Both the position numbers and the translations under genes were made by a program. A model generated the notes under the pieces. It searched no databases. It was not told the DNA's origin and saw only the letters and a program-made list of their open reading frames with translations. This document shows positions 45,207 through 55,000 of a stretch of DNA of 64,000 nucleotides, in pieces. Numbering within the stretch: position 1 is the stretch's first letter; each line of letters starts with the position of its first letter. This DNA comes from Pirellula sp. (lineage in GTDB: Bacteria > Planctomycetota > Planctomycetia > Pirellulales > Lacipirellulaceae), in the NCBI GenBank assembly GCA_013822725.1, contig PNKX01000009.1, forward strand, positions 124,001 to 188,000. The letters run 5' to 3'.

Positions 45207-45659
45207 ATGGTGACACTCCGAGACCTGACGCGAGACAATTGGGTGGAATGCGTTCGATTGCCCCTGGATGAGAACCAGCAAGGCAATCTTGCTAGTAACG
45301 TTGAGACAATTGCTGAATCTAAGTTCGAAGAGCATCATCGCTTGAGGGCAATCTACCTTGGCGACCGGTTGGTCGGATTGCTCGCTTACACGCACGAAGA
45401 CGACCCGACTGATGAAGAACTGTTTTGGATATTCCGTTTGATGATCGACAAGAATTATCAACGACAGGGAATCGGCATGGCCGCGATGCAACTAGCGATC
45501 GCAGAAATTGCCGAATTGGGAGCATCACGGATTAGAACGATGCATAAACCGACCAATCTGGCGGCGGCGTCACTGTACAAGAATCTTGGCTTCAGTGAGA
45601 TTGGATTTCTTGACGATGGAGACATCTTGCTCGAAATGAGACTCTCCCCCTGTGGCTAG
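45207..45659 (+). CDS. GNAT family N-acetyltransferase
   Basis: 150 residues. The acetyl-CoA site is seen in FRLMIDKNYQRQGIGMAAMQLAI (Q-R-Q-G-I-G) and the C-terminal NLAAASLYKNLGFSEIG. The beginning, VTLRDLTRDNWVECVRLPL, resembles small-molecule acetyltransferases of the spermidine/PaiA-BltD type, but the acceptor is uncertain. The gene has lower GC than its neighbours, like the ABC-3C locus, and is enclosed by dispersed repeats, which suggests acquisition by transfer. It stands alone. Confidence 0.88.
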   Translation: MVTLRDLTRDNWVECVRLPLDENQQGNLASNVETIAESKFEEHHRLRAIYLGDRLVGLLAYTHEDDPTDEELFWIFRLMIDKNYQRQGIGMAAMQLAIAEIAELGASRIRTMHKPTNLAAASLYKNLGFSEIGFLDDGDILLEMRLSPCG

Positions 45660-46045
45660 CAAACGCCCCCGCTGGGCGCCACTGACGTGTCGCACGCGTG
45701 CCATGCTCTGCCCACGAAGGCATGAGCATGTGAACCCTGAGTGGATCCCAACATCCACTCCATCATGTCGACGTTCCGCGACCACATGGCGCCCGCCGCA
45801 ATCATCCGCACGCGCCGCGTGCAAATCTGCCCCCTTCTTCCCGCGGGAGAAGGGCCGGGGATGAGGGCGAACCTTCAATCACGCCTAACGTACCCCAGCA
45901 TCCCAACGGTACGCCGGGCGGCATGCTTTAGCGACAGCGTAAGCATGCCGAACCCTGAATGGACGTCGCCCAAACCCCGACACGCCGACGCCAAGCGACG
46001 GCATGCTACCCGCCCGCATGCCGTGCGCAATTGGTAATTATCGAT
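45660..46045. other. Repeat-bearing gap between GNAT and ABC-3C loci
   Basis: No gene. It holds copy 2 of the 69-base repeat (45801-45869), another CATGTCGACG palindrome (45764-45787) and GCATGCTTTAGCGACAGCG with its complement GTAAGCATGC near 45921-45950. The AT-rich end near 46030 may terminate the ABC ATPase transcript. Confidence 0.6.
45801..45869. repeat. 69-base dispersed repeat, copy 2
   Basis: Same sequence as 44854-44922 with a few substitutions, in the same orientation, 947 bases away. Confidence 0.8.
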
Positions 46046-48093
46046 CTATGTAGATCGTGACAGTGGAGTTAACATTTTGCCGTCGAATTTGATATAGTTG
46101 CAGTCAATATTCTCTACCATCGAGTCAAGGCGCTCCCGCTTCTCGCTCGTCGAGAATATTACCTGCTGTCCGCTGGTCTTGGATGTTGATGCGCGTGCCA
46201 GTAGAGCAGCAAAACTAAAATCAGCAGCGCTCTGCTGCTTAGGTTCATCGAAAATGACAAACCCTATGTGATTCATCTTAAACGATCTCGCGATCTCTAA
46301 CATTCCGAGTAAATACGCCCAAATACTGCGAATAGCGTCACTAGCCGACGTGAGGCCCATTTCGTATTGATTCACACTTGGACGATATGTATCTGAGCTA
46401 AGCGACACTTCATTTAGCGGATAGCTACTGAAACCATAAGCAGCCAGCTGCTCTAAATAGACTCGATTAAGTCGGCTTAGCTTGACTGAATCCTCCTCCG
46501 ATAGCCCCTTCGACAAAATCGCTTTTAGCCGAGACCGCATTATGGTCCACCTATTCGCAATGTCGGAAAACTTTTGGGTGATGCCCGCAAGAACACTCTG
46601 AGCATCTCCGAGGACTTCAAGCCGCTGTTCGAGCTGAATTTCCTGCCTAATTGCCGCCGCAGATGGTGCTTCGACGTCAGATCGTAGCATTCGCTTGTAA
46701 TCGCGTACGCGAGTACTCATTTCCGCAAGTGATGTGCGCAATGCTTGAAGCTGCTTTTGCTTGGCAACTAGCGCCAATCTGCTCTCTTCCCTCATTTCCT
46801 GAAACGTTTTTACTTGATCGTGAAGAAACGCAATGTTGTCCTCAAGAGACATCGGATTTGCGGGCCGATCCTGCGGGAGCAATGCATCCTTAACCGGCTG
46901 ATTGCATGTCGGGCAGATCCCATCGACGACTTTCATTCTGCTGAATCCACCTCGATCTCGAAGCTTTTTCGCATTTTGATACTTCTGCAGGTCTTCGCGA
47001 AGGGCGCTAAGTCGCTCATCGATGGCCATAACCTGTGCACCTTCGGAACGCACGTCACCGGTCAAGTCGTCAACTATCTTCTCGACTTCAGCGAGTGATT
47101 GTTCTGCTTTCCGCAAATCCTCCACAATTACATCAGACGCCTGCGATACAGCGGGAAGTGCCTCAGTGCGAATGTGTTGCAACTGCTTATCTATCTCTGC
47201 AACAGCCTCGTGATACGGAAGCCATCCCTTTCCATCGGTGATGAGAAGTTGTGGCGCAGGTGTTGGTGGCCAGATCGATTCCGGCCTAGAAGGAATGCCT
47301 TGAATCATCGCCGCAGTTCCTTGGAATCGTAACTGTGCTGCATCTAACTCGGTGGACCACTCTTGATGCAACTTAACCTCTTGCTGCAAGAGAGACTGAC
47401 GCTCTACCTCTCGCATAAGAACATCGAAAGAACACACAAACTCGAATGCACGTTTCGCCATCTCCGGGATTCGCAGGTAAGTCGGCATGCGGGGCCTTTA
47501 AGTCACGCCAACCCGAAATCTGATCCACGAAAAAGAAGGGAAAAAGACATTCTAGGTATAGTGGATGGCGACTTCCGTCAGCACCGTTGACCATCGGAAG
47601 GTCATATCCGACAAACTTCGCCAGAAAATCATGAAAACCTAGATCATTTGTCGCGGAGCCGGCAGTCCGCACATAGAAGTCCGAATGATCGTACTCACCA
47701 AGAGTCGATATTGCGGGACCGAACTGCACATTTACGAGTTGGCGACCGTATGCGTCTGCAGTCAAAACCATTCGCTGAATGGTGACAACATCGCCTACAT
47801 CGTTCTCGATCTCAAGCCTAACGCGAGAACTAATGACTTCCCGCTGCTGACCATCGTGCATCAATTTATCCATCATCGATGCTGGAAACGGGGGGACATG
47901 CGATGGGCCAAGCATACCCTCTAGCCCAAGCATACAGAATCCCCATGGCGCACGTAGACTTACCCGAGGTATTCGGGGCGGACAATATATTCAAGCCCAT
48001 CTTGAATGGAACGGTAACGCCGAATGGCCCATCAGCGGTCATTGCTAGAAGCTCTAGGTGACGAATCCTTATACCCACCCTCAGCGCCTCCAT
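46046..48093 (-). pseudogene. ABC-3C system SMC-like ATPase (DUF3732-like), two frameshifts
   Basis: Three overlapping frames together encode one protein of about 680 residues. Part 1 (48093 down to about 47934) has HLELLAMTADGPFG and the Walker A APNTSGKST. Part 2 (about 47933-47495) has LGLEGMLGPSH and YLECLFPFFFVDQISGW. Part 3 (47488-46046) has PTYLRIPEMAKRAFEF, a coiled coil with a zinc-hook-like CPTC pair, and IGFVIFDEPKQQS (Walker B). Joins: near 47925-47934 two bases are missing or one is extra, and in CCCC at 47491-47494 one C is extra. The start overlaps the stop of the middle-component gene by 13 bases. In such systems the ATPase is thought to sense a cue and license the effector. 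Sequencing error is an alternative to decay. Confidence 0.82.
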
Positions 48094-48584
48094 TTGAAGA
48101 GATCGGCGATCTGCCCCTGCGTTATCTTCTGTCCGATGTTCTGCAAAAATGCCTTCTCGATTGCGAAAAGCCCTTCATCTGCCACGAGCTCATTTGCAAG
48201 CACTTGCCCTTTATCAGAGAGGGTTAGGCGATATGGCGATCTGCCTTTACTATTGGAGTCGAGGCTTTCGCACCTCACAACAATTCCTTCGCCCATGGCA
48301 AAGTCGATTGCTCTTGTAAGGCTTGGGTCATACCTAACAACAACCTCGTTCGGCGCCTTGCGCCCCTGGACGTACCCAAGAAATAGGTCCTGTGCTTTTC
48401 TGCTCCGCACCGACCAGTTCATGACGTGCAGTTGCTCAATCGTTGCGCGTTTTTGGCGGCACTGATTGAGAATCAATACGAGCACTGCTATACGCCATAT
48501 AGGGCGTAAGTCACAAGGCAGTGGTGTGGGCCGAGGCCGAACTGCTGGGGTGCCCCCGCCGCTAGTCCCACTAGACTCATCCAT
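48081..48584 (-). CDS. ABC-3C system middle component (winged-helix protein)
   Basis: 167 residues from MDESSGTSGG; its ATG (48584-48582) overlaps the stop of the effector gene by eight bases. After a disordered Pro-rich N-terminus comes IWRIAVLVLILNQCRQKRATIEQLHVMNWSVRS, then VVRYDPSLTRAIDFAMGEGIVV, a winged-helix arrangement, and the terminal EKAFLQNIGQKITQGQIADLF. This matches what I know of the middle components of ABC-three-component systems, which link effector and ATPase. Its stop overlaps the ATPase start. GC is low, as in the rest of the locus. Confidence 0.8.
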   Translation of the reverse strand: MDESSGTSGGGTPAVRPRPTPLPCDLRPIWRIAVLVLILNQCRQKRATIEQLHVMNWSVRSRKAQDLFLGYVQGRKAPNEVVVRYDPSLTRAIDFAMGEGIVVRCESLDSNSKGRSPYRLTLSDKGQVLANELVADEGLFAIEKAFLQNIGQKITQGQIADLFKWRR

Positions 48585-49503
48585 GGGGTGCCCCCTTGAA
48601 AAGAGAACACTCGCCCATCCACCGTGCAACATGCCCAAAGGCGAGGGTTATTCGCTCAGCGTCTGTTAAGAAAGCTGCCGAGTCCTTCAGTCGCTTCTCC
48701 AAATCACCTTCAACCTCTAGCAACTTATCTGGTAGGGGCGTGGTATCTGATCGTTGCTTTGTCTGTATTGCCGCAATTAGTGTTGTCGTTAACTGATCAA
48801 TTGCCTCCCAATGCAGTGGAAACTTCTGGTGAAGTTCATCGAGAAAATTCGAGCACTGCAAATGCCACTTCAAATAGTCACGCCTAGACTCTTCTGGGTC
48901 GGCATTCGGCGCCGCCTTGGAAAGCTTGAAATCCAAGTTTCTTATAAAAAGCGGCTCTTCAACTTCCATATCAGCGACATGCTGCTCAGTAACCGGCTTC
49001 GGACGGAGAATCTTCGATACTAAAGCTGGCTCGCGGATCTCCGCCCGTGCAGCCGGAAACGCGTCCGCCGTTTCGACAAATACTTCAAATGTCTCGGCGA
49101 TGAAGGGCAGTTTCTTATTAAGCAGTTCTTTCGCTTTCTTACGAGCGTGCTTAATAACTTCTTTATCATCTAAGCTTGGCACAACAAGGGACCAACGCCG
49201 CAACTTCAAACCCTGTAAAGTCTCTATCCAAAAATCCTTATTCGTCTCAAGCTTCTTCAGATCCCTTGTGATCTTATCCTTTTGCTTCTTCGTTCTCTGC
49301 TTGTGATTTAGCGATGCTTCATCTGAATAGCATTGGTAGCCGTGCCCGCAGTTTGAAAACCCTTCGAGCCCCGCGTCTCCTTGGCCTTTTGATGGAACCC
49401 TCTGGTACACGCCCCCTAATCGCGAATAGTGGATTGTAAGGAGCTTGTCCACATACTCCTGCCAAGGCCCGCCATCGAGTTGTTCATCTTCTGACGGCAT
49501 CAT
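48577..49503 (-). CDS. ABC-3C system effector with REase-like N-terminus
   Basis: 308 residues from the MMPSEDEQLDG start; a further in-frame ATG at 49578 is less likely. The N-terminal domain (about 15-90) has YSRLGGVYQRVPSKGQGDAG, LEGFSNCGHGYQCYSDE, a pattern like restriction-endonuclease-fold proteins with Asp43, Glu47 and a Q57-x-Y59 in place of the usual (E/Q)-x-K. The middle (about 60-170) is Lys-rich and helical. The C-terminal part (about 200-308) is helical and typical of ABC-3C effectors. Three genes in this order with overlapping ends is the expected layout. The toxic activity (DNA cleavage is guessed) is unproven. Confidence 0.72.
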   Translation of the reverse strand: MMPSEDEQLDGGPWQEYVDKLLTIHYSRLGGVYQRVPSKGQGDAGLEGFSNCGHGYQCYSDEASLNHKQRTKKQKDKITRDLKKLETNKDFWIETLQGLKLRRWSLVVPSLDDKEVIKHARKKAKELLNKKLPFIAETFEVFVETADAFPAARAEIREPALVSKILRPKPVTEQHVADMEVEEPLFIRNLDFKLSKAAPNADPEESRRDYLKWHLQCSNFLDELHQKFPLHWEAIDQLTTTLIAAIQTKQRSDTTPLPDKLLEVEGDLEKRLKDSAAFLTDAERITLAFGHVARWMGECSLFKGAPHG

Positions 49504-50103
49504 TATATCGATGGTGGACGCATATACAGACGTGAAATTTGTTGATGAGAGCGGACATGATAGCACGCCTGTAAACAAAGTGCTGTTTTTTGATTTTTGA
49601 GGAGGTTGTGCTTGGTGCCACCAGCATTCTGCGAAGCGGCTACATGATTCGTATCTCTATCCGACGAAGGAAGCCTCAGCTGTCGGTATAGTTTAGACAA
49701 AACCCCCAAACTCCTATCTAGAAAATGGCCACCCAACCCGATATAGTGGTCGCATGTCCACATACTGCGCCACCGCTGCGCCGACGCGTCATCCGCCGGG
49801 AGAGGCTCATTCCCCGTCCGCTCTCGCGCCGCTAGTGACGACGTTCGCCGCTGGCCCGCTCCCAGTGAACAGCGCGAGTGACGTCGCATCGCGACAGCTG
49901 GCGGCCCACCCCATCCGCACGCAGCGACCTCTCTCGTCGCCACTGTCGCTGTCAACGACGCCGCAACTCCAACCCGCTCAACCACTTTTGACTTGTGTCG
50001 CCAAAAACGCATCGGGCGACACGAGGCGACACGCGACAGCACGCCCCCCCTTAACATCTCCATCGCCGTCGACTCATGCAGCCGTCGATCGAACCAACAA
50101 TGT

Positions 50104-50135
50104 CCATGTCTGCCAAAAACCATTGGCAGACATGG
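50104..50135. repeat. CCATGTCTGCCAA perfect hairpin
   Basis: CCATGTCTGCCAA and TTGGCAGACATGG form a 13-bp perfect stem with a 6-base loop. The counterpart at 36164-36198 has the same left arm. A third arm, TTGGCAGACATGG, is at 50151-50163 and could pair with the same left arm. Confidence 0.8.
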
Positions 50136-50404
50136 GCAGACACGGCGGAGTTGGCAGACATGGCACGCTTGGATTCCCAGCCGCCGCAGCGCCACGACCG
50201 GCGCGCCCAAGTTGGCCAAAAGATACTCTTGGCCGACACGGCCGACAGGGCCGCCTCGCCAAAACCAGTCGTTTTTCATCCGCCGCAACCAGCCGCCTCC
50301 GACGTGTCGCCGTCAGCGCAAGCTGTCGCCCGGCGCATCACTCCGAACTTTCAAGCCCCTCGTTAGCTTCGAAGCTTTCCTCAATCGCTCTCCGGCAACC
50401 ATTT

Positions 50405-50491
50405 ACCACAGAGCCCACAGAGACCACGGAGAAGATAGCCAAGGAAATCTCTTTCGACTTTCCTCTGTGTTCTCTGTGTGCTCCGTGGTTA
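50405..50491. repeat. Long hairpin, CCACAGAG type
   Basis: ACCACAGAGCCCACAGAGACC with ACGGAG on the left pairs with CTCTGTGTTCTCTGTGTGCTCCGTGGT on the right, with a loop of about 30 bases. It is at the 3' side of the convergent SolA-like gene. Confidence 0.75.
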
Positions 50492-50565
50492 ATGCGTGAA
50501 CCGTCGCGATTTCAAGCGAGAAAACGGCGGCGGCAAGCTCGGAGCGGGCCGTAATGTTAGCTCCG

Positions 50566-51720
50566 CTAAAAACGTCCGAGCGACAGGAAGGCCGTCGGCT
50601 GGCCAGTAACCCCTTCGGTCGCCAACTCAGCCAGCGCTTGCCCCAAGACGGGCGTGAACTTGAACCCATGCCCCGAGAGGCCCGCGGCGAAGACGACGCG
50701 GGGATCGTCGGGATGGCGGTCGACGAGGAAGTGCTCGTCGGGCGACATCGTGTAGAGGCAAACGGCGTGGTCGCGGCAAGGGGTACGGACGCTGGGAATG
50801 TACTGATGCAAGAATCCATCGACGCGCTGTTGGTCGACGGCGTGAAGTTGGCGGTCGACGGCGCGCGGATCGGCGACCGGTTCGCCGCCGGAGTGTTCGG
50901 CCGCCTTGAGGCCGCGCTCGTCGACGGCGGGGAAGCCGTAAAAGATGCCGTGGGGGAGTTCGAACAGGAAGCAAGGGAAGCCGTTGGCGGCGCTGGTGAC
51001 GCTTGTCGACGAAGCAGTGTCGCGCGGCTCGTACCACATGAGCGGCTTGCGGCGGACTTCGAGCGGGACACCGAGGTTGTGAAGCAGCGGCCCCGCCCAG
51101 GCGCCGGCGGTGATCACCAGGCGGTTGGCGCGAAAGTCGCCGGCGGAGGTGCGAACCGTCACGTCTTCGCCAGCCTGCCAGTCGTGGACTTCGACATTGG
51201 TGAGCAACTCGGCGCCGTGGCGCTGGGCTGCGGCGAGGCAGGCCGCGACGCACTCTTCAACCTTGAGATAGCCGGCGCGCGATTCGAAAACGCCGCTGAC
51301 GTCTGGCGATTGGTTTTCTGGCAATCGAAAGCCGGGCCACCGCGATTCAATCTCGGCGGCGGCAAGTTCCTCCACAGCGAGCCCGTGTTGTCGCGCGGCC
51401 GCCAGCACGCCGGGGACGACGATGCCGTCGCGGGGGCCGACTTCCAAGAGACCCGTTTCAACTTTGAGCTGTTGTCCCGTAAGTTCTTCGAGTTCTTCCC
51501 AGAGGCGATAGCTTTCGAGCAGCAGCGGCACATAGTCGGCGTGTTCGAAGTAAGCCTGCCGGATGATGCGCGTCTGACCGTGGGAACTTCCTTCGCCATG
51601 CGGCGGGGCGAAGCGATCGATGCCGAGCACGCGCAAGCCGCGGCGTGCTAGCTGCCACATGGCGGCGCTGCCGACGCCGCCGGCGCCGAGGACGATGGCA
51701 TCGTAGGGGGCGTGGGGCAT
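50566..51720 (-). CDS. SolA-like FAD-dependent oxidase (sarcosine / N-methyltryptophan oxidase family)
   Basis: 384 residues. Monomeric sarcosine oxidase and N-methyl-L-tryptophan oxidase demethylate N-methyl amino acids and make peroxide. YDAIVLGAGGVGSAAMWQLARRGLRVLGIDRF is the FAD dinucleotide site (GxGxxG), and the motif DRFAPPHGEGSSHGQTRIIRQAYFEHADYVPL is diagnostic of this subfamily. The covalent-flavin Cys is in CLYTMSPDEHF, and the end FAAGLSGHGFKFTPVLGQALAEL is conserved. It is monocistronic. The substrate is not decided by sequence. Confidence 0.92.
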   Translation of the reverse strand: MPHAPYDAIVLGAGGVGSAAMWQLARRGLRVLGIDRFAPPHGEGSSHGQTRIIRQAYFEHADYVPLLLESYRLWEELEELTGQQLKVETGLLEVGPRDGIVVPGVLAAARQHGLAVEELAAAEIESRWPGFRLPENQSPDVSGVFESRAGYLKVEECVAACLAAAQRHGAELLTNVEVHDWQAGEDVTVRTSAGDFRANRLVITAGAWAGPLLHNLGVPLEVRRKPLMWYEPRDTASSTSVTSAANGFPCFLFELPHGIFYGFPAVDERGLKAAEHSGGEPVADPRAVDRQLHAVDQQRVDGFLHQYIPSVRTPCRDHAVCLYTMSPDEHFLVDRHPDDPRVVFAAGLSGHGFKFTPVLGQALAELATEGVTGQPTAFLSLGRF

Positions 51721-52005
51721 GGCGTGCGGACCCGCCGCGAGCGGGCGGGGCTAAATGGGCGGGACGGCGTGGTCAGGGCGTTCGTACTTCTAGCGAGGAG
51801 GTGCGACCGCAATACACTAGCATAGATACTCGCGTTGTTGGAACGGCTGGCATGGGTTACCCTACCTGCCGATCTACGCCCGCCGCGGGCGTCCTGCCGG
51901 ACCTATGGTCCAAGCTCCCGCTTTTTAGAATGTCCGCGGCGACACCCGCTTCGTGCGATACGAGGCGAGCCAGGATGGCTCGCACCCCACGCAAGGACGC
52001 CACGG

Positions 52006-55000
52006 ATGAACGTCACCCAACTCCGCCTCGCCGGGCAAGGCGCCTGGCCTGAGCTCGTCATCGATCGTTTCGCTCCCGAGCTGAACGTCTTCTTCGGCCA
52101 GCCGCGCACCGGCAAGAGCACGGTCGCGCAGCTCGCCGCGCAGTTGCTGTTTGGCAAACATGACAGTGCATGGCGGCGGCAGTTTGGCCAGAGCACGCCG
52201 CTGGCGGAAGGTTCGTTGGAAGTCGACGGGCCGCGCGGGCGGTACTTGCTGCGGCGGCATCGCGATGGTTCTCCGTACGGGCGGCTTTCGATCGCGGCGG
52301 CCGGCGGGCCGGCGGTCGACAGTGGCACGGTACGGTCGCTGCTGGCGGGCGTTTCGCCGCGATTGGTCTCGGAACTGTACGCGGTCGACTTTGCCCAACC
52401 GCCGCGGGCGGCGACGCTGCTCGACGGCGAATTCGCGCGGGAATTTACGCTCGCGCTCAATCCTGAACATGCCGAATCCAGCGACGCCGTGGGCGTCGTT
52501 TGCCAGACGCACGCGGCCGCGCCGCGGACGCCGTTTGATCGTCGCCGCGTTGATGAACTGGTCGCACGCCGCGATGCGGTCGTCAAGCAAATCGAAGAAG
52601 AGATGTCGGCGAGCCGGCGTGAGAGCGGCACGCTGCACAAAGACCTCGTCAGCGTCGAAGCGACGCTGGCCGATCGTCGCCGGCAGGCGGAGCATTTGCA
52701 GGTGAAGCTGCGGGCCGCCGAGGCGAAGCTGGCGGAGATTGAGACGCGGCTGCGGTATTTCTCGCTCGAATCGGCGGTGCGGCGCGGTCCGGAAATTGAC
52801 GCGGAGAAGCACCGCCTGGAACTCGAAGAGCTCGACGCGGAAATTGGCCGCTGCCGGCAGACGCTCAGTGATCTGCAATCGCGCGAAGCGACCGTGCGGC
52901 GGGAGTTGGCGGAAGTTCACCCCGACGGCACGGCTGACAGCGCGAGTTCGCTCGCCGATCAGCGGGCGACGGTCGGCGTGCTCGAGCGATTGCTCGATGA
53001 CCTCGACGCCGAAGTGTCGCAGTTGGCCCGTTCGCACGAGCCGGGGCGCTGCGTGGGGTGCGATTCGCACGCACGGATGTCGCCGGTGGCGCAGATGCTG
53101 CGGCAGCAGTTGTACGCCCTGTGCGGTCAAGTGACCGAACAAGAGCGGGCGGTGCGGCGCGTGGAACTCAACGCCGAGAGCCGACAGCTGTCCCGGGCGC
53201 AAACTGATTTGAGCGAGCAGCTGGAACATCTGCTGCAGCGGCGGCAGGCCCATGTCCACGCGGCTCAGCTGACCTATCGGCCGGTGGTCTTGCTGCCGCA
53301 ATCGCCGGCGGCGAGTCATTGCCAGTGCGATGGCCACGCCGAGTTCGTGCGCGGCGCCGACGCGATGCTGCTCGCCCGTACCGATCGGGGCCGGCACGAG
53401 GACGTTGCGAAGCAGCGCCGGACCGAAGTCGAACACGAGCGCAACGAGCTTCGCGGCGCGTGCGATGCGCTGCAGAAAGAAATCAAAGCCTTGGAAGCGC
53501 GGTGGCAGCTACTCCACCAGAATCGGGCGCAGACGACCACTCGATCGACGCTCGATCAATTGCGCGGCGAGTTGCAGCAATTGGAAAGCGATGTCCAGCG
53601 AGCGATTCACGCCTCCGATTCGACGGCGATGCTGCACGCTCCGCACGCTTCGCCCCATCGCCGGCCGTGGCGGGCGTCGGATGCGCTGGCTCAACTCACC
53701 GACGGGCAGCTGGTGCAGATTAGGATGAATCGCGAAGGGGGCGGCACGACGATCATCGATCGCGAAGGCCGTGTACTCGCAGTCGCCGACTTGACGCCGG
53801 CCCAGCAAGATCAACTCTATCTCGCACTGACGCTGGCGCTCGTGTCGTCGTTCTCGGCGCGCGGCATCGACTTGCCGTTGTTCCTAGATGAGCCTTTCCT
53901 ACGACAGGATCCCCGCGGCGTCGCCGCGATGGCGGGCGTGCTGCACGAATTCGCGCGGCATGGTCGCCAGTTGGTCCTCTTCACGGAAGACCGCGAAGCG
54001 GCGCGACGGTTCGAATCGCTCGGCGACGAAGTGCGCGACATCGATACGCTGCGACGCGAGGTTCGCGCGGCGGCAGTCCCCTCCCCTGCTCCGGCCATCG
54101 TGGAACCAGCTCCTGAGCCGGCGGCCGCCACCGTAAAAATCGTGCGTGAAACGGTCGGTGAGCGAAAACCGCAACTCCGCATCGCCGGCGAGTGGTCGCC
54201 CGACGACGACGAACAAGACGTCTTCTTCCTCTCGCGGACTGGTTCAATCGCCGACTTTCCGGTGCTGGGCAATGACACCGCGAAGATTTTTGCCGAACTG
54301 AAGATCGCGACGGTCGAGGATTTGCTGGCCGCCGACGCTGACGAAGTCGCCGCCCGCTTGAGCCGTCCCGGTCTCACGGCCGAGGCGGTGCGGCTGTGGC
54401 AGACGCACATGAGTCTGATGTGCTTCGTGCCCGGGGTCTCGCTGAACGACGCGCAGGTGTTGGCCGCGAATGAGATCGGCTCGCCCGAATCGCTGTTCGC
54501 CATCGACGTGCGATTGCTGAGCGAATCGATCGAGCAATTCTTGAGCGGCGACCGCGGCCGCCGCTTCGCCGCGCTGCGGCGCCGCTACACGCGCGATCAG
54601 CTGGCCGAGGTGCAGAAGCTCGCGCGGACGCAACGTGAGAATTGGTTGCTGGCGAAGAAGAAGTACAGCTGGGTCGATCGGCCGACGCCGGTAGCAGCGG
54701 TCGCCTCGCCGATTAAAGCTGCGACGCCAATCAAGCATGAGCAGGCCGGCGCCGCGCCGGCGCGTGTGACGCCCAACAAGTTGTCGAAACCGAAGTCGTC
54801 TGGCCAGTTTTACCTGCAACGGAGCAGCCAGGTCGTCGACGCCCCGTCGATCGGCCCGATCGCCGCCGAGCGTTTAGCAGGCGTCGGCATCCGTACCGTG
54901 GCCGATCTGCTCAACGCGAATCCGGAATCGACGGCCGACGAGCTCGGCGAAGCGAAAGTGACCGCCAGCGTCATCACACGGTGGCAGCGCGAAGCGCGCC

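Larger units (their letters stand above)
49504..50565. other. Repeat-bearing gap upstream of the ABC-3C locus
   Basis: About 1 kb without a credible gene; the open frame on the minus strand that crosses it is compositional. It contains ATCGGGCGACA (about 49999), the CCATGTCTGCCAA hairpin (50104-50135, with another TTGGCAGACATGG at 50151-50163), a TTGGCC/GGCCAA-rich tract near 50205-50250 and the hairpin at 50405. The promoter of the effector gene should lie in the AT-rich first 120 bases. Confidence 0.6.

Noticed and set aside
43607..46045. CRISPR array or integron attC array
   Set aside because: Repeats are few, of different lengths, and not regularly spaced with unique spacers. There is no cas gene or integrase, and the palindromes do not have the attC core.
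47373..47933. Programmed ribosomal frameshift in the ABC-3C ATPase
   Set aside because: Two shifts in different sequence contexts, neither with a clear slippery heptamer and downstream structure; decay or sequencing error explains both more simply.
49503..50288. A 261-residue minus-strand open frame upstream of the ABC-3C effector
   Set aside because: It crosses repeats and hairpins, has no family features and ends in the effector start region; it is compositional.
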